Shown one piece after another: positions 44,498 to 53,426 of a stretch of 60,335 nucleotides of DNA (position 1 is its first letter; each line of letters opens with the position of its first letter). A program made the position numbers and the translations under genes. The DNA is taken from assembly GCA_016208485.1 (NCBI GenBank), contig JACQXY010000014.1:1-60335 (forward strand), written 5' to 3'. This DNA comes from Acidobacteriota bacterium. GTDB taxonomy: Bacteria > Actinomycetota > AC-67. Under the pieces are notes generated by a model. The model saw only the letters and a program-made list of their open reading frames with translations, was not told the DNA's origin and did no database searches.

Positions 44498-45664
44498 ATG
44501 CCGGGAATCAGGGACCGGGTGGCCGTCGCGGGGGTCGGCGCGACGCGGTTCACCGAGCACTGGGAGAAGGACCAAGAGGACCTCCTCTGCGAGGCCGTGG
44601 ACGAGGCGTGCCGGGACGCCGGCATCGACAAGAGCGAGATCCAGGCCATCTGGGTCGGCGTCTACTACCCGTTCACCGGCCTCGCCGGCACCGCGGCGGC
44701 CGATCCGCTGCGGCTGTACGGAATCCCCGCGACGCGCGTGGAGAACTACTGCACGAGCGGCATGGACGCCTTCCGCAACGCTTGCTTCGCGGTCGCGGCC
44801 GGCGTCTACGACATCGTTCTGGCCTGCGGGGTGGAGAAGATCACCGACCAGGGGACGCGCGGGCTGCCGAACGTGCGCGAGGGCGCACATCCCTTCCTGC
44901 CGGCGGCCTCGGCGCCGGCGCTCTTCGCGATGGCCGCGACGCGATGCATGGAGGTTTTCGGCTTCACGAAGGAGGACTTCGCGCGCGTCGCCGTCAAGAA
45001 CCACGCCAACGGCGCCAAGCATCCGAAGGCCCACTTCCGCCGGGAGATCACGATGGAGGACGCCATCGGGGCTCCGATGATCTCGGACCCCCTCGGCCGG
45101 CTCGACTGCTGCGCGGTGTCCGACGGCGCCGCCGCCGTTATCGTCACGCGCCCCGAGATCGCCAAGCGCTTGAATCACAAGGACGACTACGTCGTGGCGA
45201 AGGCGAACGCGATCGCCGTCACCACGGCCGCGCCCATGTACAAGCCGAGCTTCGACTACCTCGGGTTCCCGGCGACTCAGATCGCCGCGCGCATGGCCTA
45301 CGAGGAGGCCGGCATCACCGATCCCGCGCGCCAGATCTCCTTCGCCGAGGTGCACGACTGCTTCACGATCACCGAGCTGCTGAACTACGAGGACCTCGGC
45401 TTCTGCTCCAAGGGCGGCGGCGCGCGCTTCATCGCCGAGGGTCACCCGGCCCCGGACGGCGACCTGCCGGTGAACCCTTCGGGGGGTCTCAAGAGCTTCG
45501 GTCACCCGATCGGGGCGACCGGGTGCCGAATGATCGCCGAGGTGACGCGCCAGCTCCAGGGGCGCGCGGAGGGCGTGCAGGTGCGCGACCCCGAGCTCGG
45601 CCTCGCGCACAACCTCGGCGGCCCGGGCGCCGTGTGCTCGGTCACGATCCTCGGGCGCGCCTAG
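44498..45664 (+). CDS. Thiolase family protein (SCP2-type acetyl-CoA acetyltransferase)
   Basis: 388 residues, GGAGG ribosome site. Active-site Cys85 in ENYCTSGMDAFR, HDCF (FAEVHDCFTITELL) in place of the NEAF of degradative thiolases, and GHPIGATGCRM at the C-terminus: a catalytically complete SCP2-like thiolase. Relatives work with DUF35 proteins, for example archaeal acetoacetyl-CoA thiolase/HMGS and anaerobic toluene-pathway thiolases. The substrate is unknown; fatty acid, branched-chain or aromatic breakdown are options. Confidence 0.9.
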   Translation: MPGIRDRVAVAGVGATRFTEHWEKDQEDLLCEAVDEACRDAGIDKSEIQAIWVGVYYPFTGLAGTAAADPLRLYGIPATRVENYCTSGMDAFRNACFAVAAGVYDIVLACGVEKITDQGTRGLPNVREGAHPFLPAASAPALFAMAATRCMEVFGFTKEDFARVAVKNHANGAKHPKAHFRREITMEDAIGAPMISDPLGRLDCCAVSDGAAAVIVTRPEIAKRLNHKDDYVVAKANAIAVTTAAPMYKPSFDYLGFPATQIAARMAYEEAGITDPARQISFAEVHDCFTITELLNYEDLGFCSKGGGARFIAEGHPAPDGDLPVNPSGGLKSFGHPIGATGCRMIAEVTRQLQGRAEGVQVRDPELGLAHNLGGPGAVCSVTILGRA

Positions 45665-45851
45665 CGCGCTGCCCCGACCGCTGAACACCCGTCCCCGCCC
45701 CTTCGGATTGCTCCTACCCGGTTCTCGTACCGATCCGCGCTCGCAGGCGATAGCCGGTCCATACGAGAACACGGCGAGCGGAATGTCTCTCGGCCGGCGA
45801 GACCCGGCCACGGCTGCCCGAATGGGCATAGCGCGCGCGCCGGACTGCGGC

Positions 45852-45857
45852 GACACT
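45852..45857 (+). promoter_or_regulatory. Candidate -10 of the small membrane gene (leaderless)
   Basis: GACACT ends 6 nt before the GTG at 45864; no Shine-Dalgarno is present. Confidence 0.3.
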
Positions 45858-45863
45858 GGTCCC

Positions 45864-46265
45864 GTGATCGCCGGCCGGCCGGCTCTCTTCGCGTTGTCCT
45901 GGGGCTCCGCCGCGGTTTGCCTCGCGGCCGGGCTCTCCTACCTCGACCCCGCGCGCCCGCCGGACGGCCGCTCTCTCGCGGTCCTCGCGGCCGTGGGCGC
46001 GCTCTGGCTCGCCGGGGCCGGATCCTGGCAGTGGGCGGCCCGCGACCGGCGCCTCCCGCTCGCCGTCCTCGCCGCGCTCGCGAGCGGGTTCGCGGTCGCA
46101 AACAGCACCGGCCTCTTTCTCGGGATGGCGCGCGGCCATCTCCCGGGGGTCCCGTACGCGCTGCACCTGGTGGGGCTCGCGCTCGGGCTGGCGCTCACCG
46201 CCCTCTCCCTCGGCGGGATCGTGGGCGACGAGCGCGGGCGCCGGTCCACCACGGGCCTCGGCTAA
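45864..46265 (+). CDS. Four-helix membrane protein, unknown function
   Basis: 133 residues from GTG. Four hydrophobic segments (about 8-24, 38-55, 65-85 and 97-116) joined by short Arg-rich loops, and a charged tail. No family was recognised. It ends 41 nt before dcd. The upstream open frame contains no membrane features and is not included. Confidence 0.6.
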   Translation: MIAGRPALFALSWGSAAVCLAAGLSYLDPARPPDGRSLAVLAAVGALWLAGAGSWQWAARDRRLPLAVLAALASGFAVANSTGLFLGMARGHLPGVPYALHLVGLALGLALTALSLGGIVGDERGRRSTTGLG

Positions 46266-46306
46266 TATTTGCGACGCTTTCGAGCCTTCCCCGGGGAGGA
46301 AGTCAC

Positions 46307-46966
46307 GTGATCCTGTCGGACGTCGACCTCCGCAAGGAGATCGCCGCCGGGCGTCTCGTCATCGAGCCGTTCGACGAGCGCGCGATCCAGCCGTCGAGCA
46401 TCGACCTGCACTGCGACAGCCAGTTCCGCGTGTTCGCCAACAGCCGCGCGCCCTACATCGACGTGCGCAAGCCGATGGAGGATCTCACCGAGCTGGTCGA
46501 GGTCTCCCCCGACGAGCCGTTCATCCTGCACCCGGGCGAGTTCGTGCTCGGGAGCACGCTCGAGAAGGTGACCCTCCCCGTGGACCTCGTCGCGCGCCTC
46601 GAAGGCAAGTCCTCGCTCGGGCGGCTCGGGCTCCTCATCCATTCAACCGCGGGCTTCGTCGATGCGGGTTGGAGCGGCTACCTCACGCTCGAGCTGTCGA
46701 ACGTCGCCAACCTTCCGATCACGATCTATCCCGGCATGAAGATCGGACAGCTCTGCGTGTTCCAGATGACCTCGCCGGCGGAGCGCCCGTACTCGATGAC
46801 CGGGAAGTATCAGGGCCAGCGCGGGCCGACCCCGTCGAAGTTCTATCTGGACTTCCAGGACGCGAAGGCCGCGCGCACCCGAGCCCGCAAGGCGGGCGGC
46901 GCCGTGCCGGCACCGGAGAAGAAGGCCGCCCGGAGCGCGCGCCCCGGGCGGCCGAAGAAGCGCTGA
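46307..46966 (+). CDS. dcd: dCTP deaminase
   Basis: 219 residues from a GTG with GGGGAGGA 6 nt upstream. Starts [35 protein letters not shown]; the catalytic region [34 protein letters not shown] carries the conserved Ser-Ser-x-x-Arg and Glu. The QxG-type C-terminus ([13 protein letters not shown]) closes the site. It makes dUTP, or dUMP if bifunctional, for thymidylate synthesis. A 30-residue Lys/Arg/Ala-rich C-terminal tail is extra to the family. Confidence 0.93.
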   Translation: MILSDVDLRKEIAAGRLVIEPFDERAIQPSSIDLHCDSQFRVFANSRAPYIDVRKPMEDLTELVEVSPDEPFILHPGEFVLGSTLEKVTLPVDLVARLEGKSSLGRLGLLIHSTAGFVDAGWSGYLTLELSNVANLPITIYPGMKIGQLCVFQMTSPAERPYSMTGKYQGQRGPTPSKFYLDFQDAKAARTRARKAGGAVPAPEKKAARSARPGRPKKR

Positions 46967-46969
46967 GCC

Positions 46970-48532
46970 CTACACCTTCGTCACCGTCACCGTCACGGTT
47001 CCTGCGCCGGTACTCGTGAGCGTGAGGTACGGCGCGTTGTCGAGCGACGTCACCGTCGCGGGGCCGATCACGCTCACCGCGTAGGCGCCGCCGTAGTGCC
47101 GCGCGACCGGAACGAAGATCACCGTCGGCTGGCCGATCGACGGGTCGGCCTCGAACTCGAGCGTGAACCTCTTCGTGCTCGAGTCGAAGAAGAACGACGC
47201 CGGCGTGCCGGCGACGGCCTGCGGGTAGGTGCGCGAGAGCACGTCTGCCCTCGCAGGCCGGAGCGAGGAGCGGTCGAGATCGTTGTCGAAGATCCCCTCG
47301 TGCGGCGGGTTGCCGGTCGGGTCGAACCAGTTGCCGTAGTGCCAGTAGTGCCAGTTCACCATGGAGTGGTCGGCCATGTCGGCGACCCGCCCGATGTCGC
47401 CGGTCTCCTGGGAGGCCCCGAACTCCGTCAGAAACAGCCCCGAGCCGTTCCGCTCGGCGGCCTCAGCCTGCTGGCGGAACGTGTACTCCTCGCCGATCGG
47501 GCACTCGGGATCGGCCTCGCGCGTGAGGCCGGGGACGAACTGGCCTCCGAGCAGGCAGTAAGTGTGGAACGCGATCCCCTGGTTCGCGCCCGGGTCGTAG
47601 ATCGGCTTCAGGAGCCCGACGTTGTTCGCCGCGCCGTCGTTGTCCACGACGTGCGGTTCCCACCAGACGATCCCGTCGGGATCCGCGGCGCGGATGCCGG
47701 TGATCACCGACTCGTAGAACGGCTGCAGGAACTGGGTATCGAACACCGGGCAGCCCTCGGTCTGCGCGCAGGACTCCCAGGGGGTGATCGGCCAGGGCTC
47801 GTTCAGCAGGTCGTAGCCGACCACGTTCGGTGTGTCGCGGAAGCGCTCGGCGACGTGGCGCCAGGCGTCCCGGTACTCGGCCCAGAGCCCGAAGTTGTTC
47901 TGCCACAGGTTGTCGAAGGCGCGCTGCACCGGCGGGGTGAAGTAGTTGACCGGGAACCCGAACTGCGCCATCTGGTCGGGGACCTTGCTGAGATCCCCGG
48001 TCGGGATCGTGGCGGCGGGGACCTCCTGATTGGGGACGATCTCGGTGTGGGTTGCCCAGTCCGGCCATCCCTCGCCCTGGAACCGCTCGTTCGCCATGTC
48101 CTGGTGGAAGTCGAGCATCACGGCGATCCCGTGGCTGCCGAGGACGCGCGTGATGTCTTCGATCCGGTCGAGGTAGTCCTTGTCGAACGAGTCCTTCTTC
48201 GGCTCGAGTCCCTTCCAGATGATCCCGAGCCGCACGGTGTTCAGGCCGAGGTCCTGGAGCAGTGCCGCGTCCCGCCCGTCGAAGTAGCTCTCCGCGAGGC
48301 CCACCGAGAACTCGGGCGGGTACTCCGAAGACGGTGGGTAGTACCGGCCCTTCAGGTCCGGCCGGTCGATCTTCCAGACCGCGTTCACGCCGTGGAAGAA
48401 CACCGCGCGCCCGAAGCGGTCGCGGATGAAGGGCGAATCGACGGTGAACCGTGGGCCGTGGGCCGGCGCGACGGCCGGCGCGACGAGGACCCCCACGAGC
48501 AGGACCCCGATGAGCGGATACAGGCGACGCAT
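46970..48532 (-). CDS. Secreted glycoside hydrolase family 5, endoglycoceramidase-like
   Basis: 520 residues, GGAGGAGGGATC ribosome site and a signal peptide (about 4-24). TIM-barrel features: FFHGVNAVWK, LGLNTVRLGIIWKGLEP, VMLDFHQD, acid/base E245 in YDLLNEPW and nucleophile E370 in LFLTEFGAS. A beta-sandwich C-terminus (about 440-520) follows. The arrangement resembles endoglycoceramidase-type GH5 enzymes, which cut sugar chains from glycolipids; the substrate is inferred. Last gene of a two-gene secreted-hydrolase unit with the CocE-like gene. Confidence 0.88.
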   Translation of the reverse strand: MRRLYPLIGVLLVGVLVAPAVAPAHGPRFTVDSPFIRDRFGRAVFFHGVNAVWKIDRPDLKGRYYPPSSEYPPEFSVGLAESYFDGRDAALLQDLGLNTVRLGIIWKGLEPKKDSFDKDYLDRIEDITRVLGSHGIAVMLDFHQDMANERFQGEGWPDWATHTEIVPNQEVPAATIPTGDLSKVPDQMAQFGFPVNYFTPPVQRAFDNLWQNNFGLWAEYRDAWRHVAERFRDTPNVVGYDLLNEPWPITPWESCAQTEGCPVFDTQFLQPFYESVITGIRAADPDGIVWWEPHVVDNDGAANNVGLLKPIYDPGANQGIAFHTYCLLGGQFVPGLTREADPECPIGEEYTFRQQAEAAERNGSGLFLTEFGASQETGDIGRVADMADHSMVNWHYWHYGNWFDPTGNPPHEGIFDNDLDRSSLRPARADVLSRTYPQAVAGTPASFFFDSSTKRFTLEFEADPSIGQPTVIFVPVARHYGGAYAVSVIGPATVTSLDNAPYLTLTSTGAGTVTVTVTKV

Positions 48533-48551
48533 GATCCCTCCTCCTCTTCGG

Positions 48552-50402
48552 CTAGATCGGAAGCACCGGCACCGTCAGGTAGCTCTCGGCTCCGGCGGAG
48601 TGAAGCACCGTGTTGATCACCGGCTCGAGCAGCGTCAGGTGCCCCGGCGTGTCGGCCGAGTAGATGTCGAGCCGGAGTCCGTGGCCGGCCTGGAACGTCT
48701 TCGCCGTCGGCCAGATCTCGATGTCGTAGGTCGTGTCGGCGCCCTCGAGCGGCGGGCTCACGTGACCGCTGTCGTCGAAGTGCTGGGCGCGCAGCACGTC
48801 GCCGTTCGGCGCCACTTCGCTCGCCGCGAGGTCGAGGTCGCGGTGCGAGGCGCGCAGGTAGCCCTGCGTGATGAGCGTCGCCGTACCGGCCGGCGCGACG
48901 TCCGAGATCTTCACCACGAAATCGGTGTCGAGGTACGGCGGGGTGAGCTGCGTGAGACCACCGTCCACCCCGTTCACGCGCGGGCGGCCCGGAAGGCCGA
49001 TCGTCGTCGCGCGCAGGTGCAGGTTGATCGTGCCGGCCACGCGCGCCGCCCGGTCGAAGGTGACGGTGTAGGAAAGCCCCTTCGGCTCGTCGGTCCGCTG
49101 GTCCCAGCTCAGCTGGGTCGGGACGGCGGCGTTGTCCCACCGCGAGACCAGCTCGCCGGTGCCGGCCGCCGGATCGTAGACGTAGGAATCCGCGGGCTCC
49201 GGTCCGAGCGGCGCGGTCGCAGAGAGCGCCCCGTTCGTGTGGAGGTAGTAGCGCTCGTATGTAAGGCCGGGGAGCGGCCAGGAGTCGGCGTCGCGCCACT
49301 CGCCGGTCGCATCGAGGAGGGCGCCGGTCCCCATGAGGTAGTAGTTGACCCTCGGACCCGTCATCCACCCCGGCTGGGCACCGCCGACGAGCCAGGTGCG
49401 GTACCAGTCCGCCAGGCGCTGCTTGAACCCCTGGTCCGGGTTGATGAAGTGGGTGTTTGAGTGGTTCCAGGGCCCGACGATCAGGAAGTTCGGCCCGCGC
49501 GCCGACGGGTCCGCGCGCTCCTGCTCGAGCGCCTTCTGGAACGTGAGCATCTGCCCGCGCGTGAACGCGTCGAACCAGCCGGCGAGGTGAAGCGCCGGCA
49601 CCTTGAGGTTCTCGATGCGCGCGAGGATCGAGGAGTCGAGGTAGAGCCGCTGGGTGAACGCCGGCTCGGTGTTGTCGGAGGTGAAGACGCCGTCGATGTA
49701 GGGGGTGGCGAGGTAGGCCTGGAGGATCGGGTCGTTCTTGGTGAGGTGGTCGGTCCAGGCCGCCTGTCCCACCGGGGTGGTCACGTCGGTCGGCGGCTCG
49801 GTGTAGTAGGCCTGGGTACCGGCCGACCAGATCTGGCCGAAGGAGCCGATCGCCATGCCGCCGTGGTAGACGATGTCGCGGTAGAGGTCTCCGAACGCGC
49901 GCTGCGGCGCGATCGCGGCCAGATGCTCCGGGTAGTACGGCGCCGGGAGAGACGCGACCAGGTACTGGATGATCCCTGAGTAGGAGCCCCCGTACATCCC
50001 GACCGCCGGCAGGCAAGCCTGGCCGACGCCGGGGATCCCGGTCGTCGCGACCTGCTCGATGACCTCGGCGGCGTCGCGCTGCTCGCGCATCGAGAACACG
50101 ATGTCGTACTCGCCGGCCGAGCCGCCGGTGCCGCGCGCGTCCACCTCGATCAGGCCGAACCCCTCGCCGGGCAGGTAGGAAGCGCCCTCGGCGGCCCGAG
50201 ACTCCTTGCGGTACGGGGTCAGCTCGACCAGGCACGGGAACGGGCCCGGCCCGGCCGGCAGGTAGACGTCGGCGGCGACCTGGACGCCGTCGCTCATCGT
50301 GAAGCGGACGTCGGTGTGCTTGACGATGTCGGCGCGCGCGACAGACAGGCTCCCGAGCGCGGCGACGGAGGCAGCGAGCAGGGCGATGCGGCGTCGGTTC
50401 AC
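48552..50402 (-). CDS. Secreted CocE/NonD-family serine hydrolase
   Basis: 616 residues from a GTG with GGGGAGGA 5 nt upstream; signal peptide about 5-24. Alpha/beta hydrolase domain with nucleophile S140 in GMYGGSYSG, Asp in LAGWFDAFTRG and His in VGPWNHSNTH. A C-terminal jelly-roll (from about 370) is typical of X-Pro dipeptidyl-peptidases and cocaine-esterase relatives. Likely acts on acyl esters or peptides outside the cell. Precedes the GH5 gene by 19 nt. Confidence 0.9.
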   Translation of the reverse strand: MNRRRIALLAASVAALGSLSVARADIVKHTDVRFTMSDGVQVAADVYLPAGPGPFPCLVELTPYRKESRAAEGASYLPGEGFGLIEVDARGTGGSAGEYDIVFSMREQRDAAEVIEQVATTGIPGVGQACLPAVGMYGGSYSGIIQYLVASLPAPYYPEHLAAIAPQRAFGDLYRDIVYHGGMAIGSFGQIWSAGTQAYYTEPPTDVTTPVGQAAWTDHLTKNDPILQAYLATPYIDGVFTSDNTEPAFTQRLYLDSSILARIENLKVPALHLAGWFDAFTRGQMLTFQKALEQERADPSARGPNFLIVGPWNHSNTHFINPDQGFKQRLADWYRTWLVGGAQPGWMTGPRVNYYLMGTGALLDATGEWRDADSWPLPGLTYERYYLHTNGALSATAPLGPEPADSYVYDPAAGTGELVSRWDNAAVPTQLSWDQRTDEPKGLSYTVTFDRAARVAGTINLHLRATTIGLPGRPRVNGVDGGLTQLTPPYLDTDFVVKISDVAPAGTATLITQGYLRASHRDLDLAASEVAPNGDVLRAQHFDDSGHVSPPLEGADTTYDIEIWPTAKTFQAGHGLRLDIYSADTPGHLTLLEPVINTVLHSAGAESYLTVPVLPI

Positions 50403-50584
50403 GGCTTCCTCCCCTGGGACGGCAGCTCCCGGGAGACTTCGACGCGCCGGCGCCGGATTCCTGCTCCCGCGCCCGCCTCGCGCGCCCCTTCCCCGTCCCA
50501 CCCCCCGCTCACCCCAGAGGCGCCCGGCGTCCGGGCCGGGCTCCGGACGCCGGGAGGGCTTCGGTATACTCACGGGGCGCACGC

Positions 50585-50658
50585 GCGGATGTAGTTCAAT
50601 GGCAGAACGAGAGCTTCCCAAGCTCTAGACGGGGGTCCGATTCCCCTCATCCGCTCCA
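50585..50658 (+). tRNA. tRNA-Gly (anticodon CCC)
   Basis: Cloverleaf of 74 nt including an encoded CCA: acceptor GCGGATG pairs with CATCCGC, the D-arm contains GTTCAATGGCAGAAC, and the anticodon stem AGAGC/GCTCT encloses the loop TTCCCAA with CCC at the anticodon position. The T-arm holds GGTCCGATTCC. TATACT at 50565-50570 is a likely -10, 14 nt upstream. Confidence 0.96.
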
Positions 50659-50785
50659 CTTCCGCCTCCACCCGGCCCCGTGGATTCTTGCTTGCTCGAC
50701 TGGCCCTCCGACGACCCTCCCGACGGGGTTCGGCAGGCGCGCGGCCACGCCGCCTTCTGGCTCCCGACCCTCGGAGTTGAGGCCG

Positions 50786-50814
50786 TTGCCGGGGCATTGA
50801 ACGTGCCCTACACT
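50786..50814 (+). promoter_or_regulatory. Promoter of the DUF433 gene, leaderless
   Basis: TTGCCG (50786-50791), exactly 17 nt, TACACT (50809-50814), then 7 nt to the ATG. The start codon is predicted to be the first or nearly first transcribed base. Confidence 0.65.
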
Positions 50815-50821
50815 GCCTGGC

Positions 50822-51049
50822 ATGAGCCTTCTCGAGCGCATCGGCATCGATTCCGCGGTGAGATTCGGCAAGCCGTGCGTCCGCGGCACCCGGATCACCG
50901 TCGGCGACGTCCTCGGTTACCTGGCCGCAGGGATGTCGGAAGACGAGCTGTTGGCGGAGTTCCCACAACTGCAGCGCGACGACATCCGGGCTTGTTTGGC
51001 GTACGCGGCAGAACGCGAGCGCCGAACCCTCGGCGTCCCCGCTGCCTGA
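50822..51049 (+). CDS. DUF433 protein (antitoxin-like)
   Basis: 75 residues beginning MSLLERIGIDSAVRFGKPCVRGTRITVGDVLGYLAAGMSEDELLAEFP, the standard DUF433 pattern (P.irGTRi.V..il..l..G.s.eei...fP.L) ending in an HTH-like helix IRACLAYAAERER. These proteins usually pair with DUF5615 PIN-like toxins. The partner, 4 nt downstream, is truncated, so this copy may be an orphan antitoxin. Confidence 0.85.
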   Translation: MSLLERIGIDSAVRFGKPCVRGTRITVGDVLGYLAAGMSEDELLAEFPQLQRDDIRACLAYAAERERRTLGVPAA

Positions 51050-51053
51050 ACAC

Positions 51054-51191
51054 GTGCGCCTGCTCTTCGACGAGCCTCTGTCGGAGCGGCTTGTCGAGTC
51101 GCTGCGAGACCTCTTTCCGGATTCGTTGCACGTCCGGCAGAGCGGTGCCGCCGGCGCAGGGGACCAGGTTGTCTGGGATCTGGCTCGTTCA
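51054..51191 (+). pseudogene. Truncated DUF5615 PIN-like toxin
   Basis: GTG start then RLLFDEPLSERLVESLRDLFPDSLHVRQSGAAGAGDQVVWDLARS, a clear DUF5615 N-terminus with the first acidic residue in LLFDE. After about 46 codons similarity stops; the expected NGFxIVTKDxDF active-site half is absent in all three frames, replaced by unrelated sequence. The toxin is probably dead. Confidence 0.75.
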
Positions 51192-51272
51192 GGTCCCCGG
51201 CAGGCGTCGGCGGTTGGGTACGCCGCGGCGCACGAGTCCGGTGGCGCCGGTGGAGTCCGCCCGGCGGGCCCG

Positions 51273-51473
51273 TCACCGCGCGAAGAACGACCCCGCGCCC
51301 CAGGCGAGCACAACGAGACCGATCAGCCCATTCACAACAGCGCGCGGGCGGCGCGCGGGTGGCTGCGCGCCGGGCTTCAGCCGGGGCCGCAGGAGCACCC
51401 AAGCGTTCGCCGCAAGGAGCGCCCCGCCGAGCGCCATCACCAGCTCCGCGAGTATCTGCGGGAGGGGGATCAC
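51273..51473 (-). CDS. Small two-helix membrane protein coupled to the EamA gene
   Basis: 66 residues. Its GTG start overlaps the EamA stop (GTGA), implying translational coupling. Helix 1 at about 7-27 (ILAELVMALGGALLAANAWVL), a basic loop PRLKPGAQPPARRPRAV, helix 2 at about 47-63 (NGLIGLVVLAWGAGSFF). No family was recognised; possibly a transporter accessory subunit. Confidence 0.65.
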   Translation of the reverse strand: MIPLPQILAELVMALGGALLAANAWVLLRPRLKPGAQPPARRPRAVVNGLIGLVVLAWGAGSFFAR

Positions 51474-52381
51474 GGGAGCGCCTCCCGCGCCGGGCGCGGG
51501 TCCCGCGGCTCCGGCAGCCCCGCGGGAGCGCCCACCTCCGGACGAGCGAGCACGACCAGGAGCCCCGCCGCGAGGATGAGCGCCCCGCCGAGAAGGGTCA
51601 ACGGGGTCGGCGTCTCGCGCAGGAAGGCCCAGGCGTAGAGCACGGCCGTCGCCGGCTCGAGGTAGACGAGGATGCTCACGTGCTGCGCTTTCACCGCGGA
51701 GAGGCCGCGGAAGTAGAGGATGCCGGCCGCGCCGGTGTGCACGAGGCCGAGCGTGACGAGCCAGGGCGCGGAGGCCGCGATCTCGGATGCGCGCGCCGAC
51801 AGGAGCGCCGGGGAGAGCGCGATGGTCGCGACGCCGGTCTGCCACGCGAGCACGGCCTGCGGGTCGTAGATGCCGGTGAGCTTCTTCGCCACGAGCACCA
51901 GCGCGGCGAAGCTCAGACCGGCTCCCACCGCGAGCGCGAGCCCCGCGCGGTCGAGCCGGTCGGCCTGCGGCACGGCGATGAGCGCGATGCCGGCGACCGA
52001 GAGCGCGAGCGACACGAAGGTGCGGCGCTCCAGAGGCTCTCCGAGCACGAGCGGGGCGCCGAGGGCCACCAGCACCGGTCCGAGGTACACGATCAAGATG
52101 GTCGGGGCGACGTCGAGCCGCTTGTAGGCCTCGAAGAACATGGCCCAGTGCGCCGCGAGCAGCAGGCCGGCGGAGACGAGCAGCGCCGGCCGCGGGCCCG
52201 TCCGAAGGGCAGAGAGGCGCCGGCGCACGGCGAACCAGGCGATGATCGCGGCGAACCCGATCAGGAGCCGGAAGAACACGATGGTCGGGGCCGAGGCGCT
52301 CGCCTTCTTCACGAACACCCCGACCGAGCCCCAGACGAGGCCGCAGGCAACCAGCTCGGCGTACCCGGTTCGCGATCGCAT
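51470..52381 (-). CDS. EamA/DMT-family transporter
   Basis: 303 residues, ten predicted helices in two EamA repeats (LVWGSVGVFVKKASASAPTIVFFRLLIGF and GLSFAALVLVAKKLTGIYDPQAVLAWQTG). Probably a metabolite or amino-acid exporter; the substrate is not readable. The ATG at 52381 directly follows a strong inverted repeat and has no Shine-Dalgarno; a longer start at 52402 would lie inside the hairpin. Confidence 0.9.
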   Translation of the reverse strand: MRSRTGYAELVACGLVWGSVGVFVKKASASAPTIVFFRLLIGFAAIIAWFAVRRRLSALRTGPRPALLVSAGLLLAAHWAMFFEAYKRLDVAPTILIVYLGPVLVALGAPLVLGEPLERRTFVSLALSVAGIALIAVPQADRLDRAGLALAVGAGLSFAALVLVAKKLTGIYDPQAVLAWQTGVATIALSPALLSARASEIAASAPWLVTLGLVHTGAAGILYFRGLSAVKAQHVSILVYLEPATAVLYAWAFLRETPTPLTLLGGALILAAGLLVVLARPEVGAPAGLPEPRDPRPAREALP

Positions 52382-52384
52382 GAC

Positions 52385-52417
52385 GTTGGGGGCCCCGACC
52401 AACGCGGGGCCCCCAAC
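52385..52417. repeat. Perfect 13-bp inverted repeat before the EamA gene
   Basis: GTTGGGGGCCCCG (52385-52397) and CGGGGCCCCCAAC (52405-52417) around a 7-nt loop. It begins 14 nt after the end of the DUF4349 gene and ends 3 nt before the EamA ATG. It can act as a terminator for the nth-DUF4349 transcript, without a T-tract, or hinder initiation at the EamA start. Confidence 0.75.
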
Positions 52418-52430
52418 AATCTAGCGGCTC

Positions 52431-53426
52431 TCAGGCGACCGGCGCCGAGCGCCCCCGCCTCCGCCACCCGAAGACGATCGCGAGAAGCACCACGAACGGA
52501 GCGACCCACAGCACTCCGATCATCGCGGCCGTTCCGATGCGCTCCAGACCGTCGAGCGCGGTGCGCCACGCCTTGGTGAAGGACGGGCCGGCCGGGTCCT
52601 CGCCCACCACCGCTCCCGGCTCCGCCAGATGCACGGAGACCGTGCTGAACTGAGTCTGCGAGCGCAGGAACCGCAGGCGTCCGGTGATCTCCTCGATCTG
52701 TCCCTGGATCGAAGAGAGCTGCTGCTGGACGATGATCGTGTCCTCGATCGTCTTCGAGCGGGCCATGAGCTTCAGGAGAACCGCCTCTTGCGCGCGCAGG
52801 TTCCGCAGCCGGCTCTCGAGATCCACGTACTCCTCGGTGACGTCCTGCGAGGAGGTCATGTCCGACCGGACCTCGCCGAGCCGCCGCAGATCGTTCAGCG
52901 CCGCCTCGAATCGCTCCGCCGGCACGCGCATGGTGATGTCGCCGAACAGCGGCGTCTCGTCCCGGCTCTTCCGCTCGAAGGGAATGGGCACCGGCCCCGG
53001 GGTGCCGCGGCTCGACGAGACCACGTACCCGTCGTAGCGCGCGGCGATGTTGAACGCGCGGCTCCAGGCCTGGTCGAAGGTCCTCTTCTTGACGTCCACG
53101 CTCAGGTCGGCGGTCTTGATGATGCGATCGCCGAGCGGCGGGATCCCGGACAGCGACGCCCCGCCCGAGACGGCGGTGTCTGCGGCGGTGCCCGCTCCGC
53201 CGGCCATGGACCCCTGTGGGCCGGTCACGGAGCGGCCCGCCGGAGCCCCGGGGGCGAACTCGCCAGCGGGCCCCCGGCCAAACTGAACGGTCACGTCGCC
53301 GCCGGCCGTCGGAATCGCGGACGGTTGCCGGTCGTGGACGAACTGGCCGACGGCGAACCCGGCGAGGAGCAGGAAGGCGAGCCCGACCGACACTCGGACG
53401 AACCACCGGGATCTGAAAACGCTCAT
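52431..53426 (-). CDS. DUF4349 membrane protein
   Basis: 331 residues, AAGGAGGG ribosome site. N-terminal membrane anchor (about 10-30), Gly/Ala-rich linker, then the DUF4349 domain: DRIIKTADLSVDVKKRTFDQAWSRAFNIAARYDGYVVSS, FGDITMRVPAERFEAALNDLRRLGEV, a long coiled coil (ESRLRNLRAQEAVLLKLMARSKTIEDTI, about 195-240) and a C-terminal membrane helix (about 303-323) with a basic tail. Role unknown; the family is extracytoplasmic. ATGA overlap with nth. Confidence 0.88.
   Translation of the reverse strand: MSVFRSRWFVRVSVGLAFLLLAGFAVGQFVHDRQPSAIPTAGGDVTVQFGRGPAGEFAPGAPAGRSVTGPQGSMAGGAGTAADTAVSGGASLSGIPPLGDRIIKTADLSVDVKKRTFDQAWSRAFNIAARYDGYVVSSSRGTPGPVPIPFERKSRDETPLFGDITMRVPAERFEAALNDLRRLGEVRSDMTSSQDVTEEYVDLESRLRNLRAQEAVLLKLMARSKTIEDTIIVQQQLSSIQGQIEEITGRLRFLRSQTQFSTVSVHLAEPGAVVGEDPAGPSFTKAWRTALDGLERIGTAAMIGVLWVAPFVVLLAIVFGWRRRGRSAPVA

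Noticed and set aside
47096..48616. Large plus-strand open frame across the GH5 gene
   Set aside because: Antisense shadow of a gene with clear catalytic motifs and signal peptide on the minus strand.
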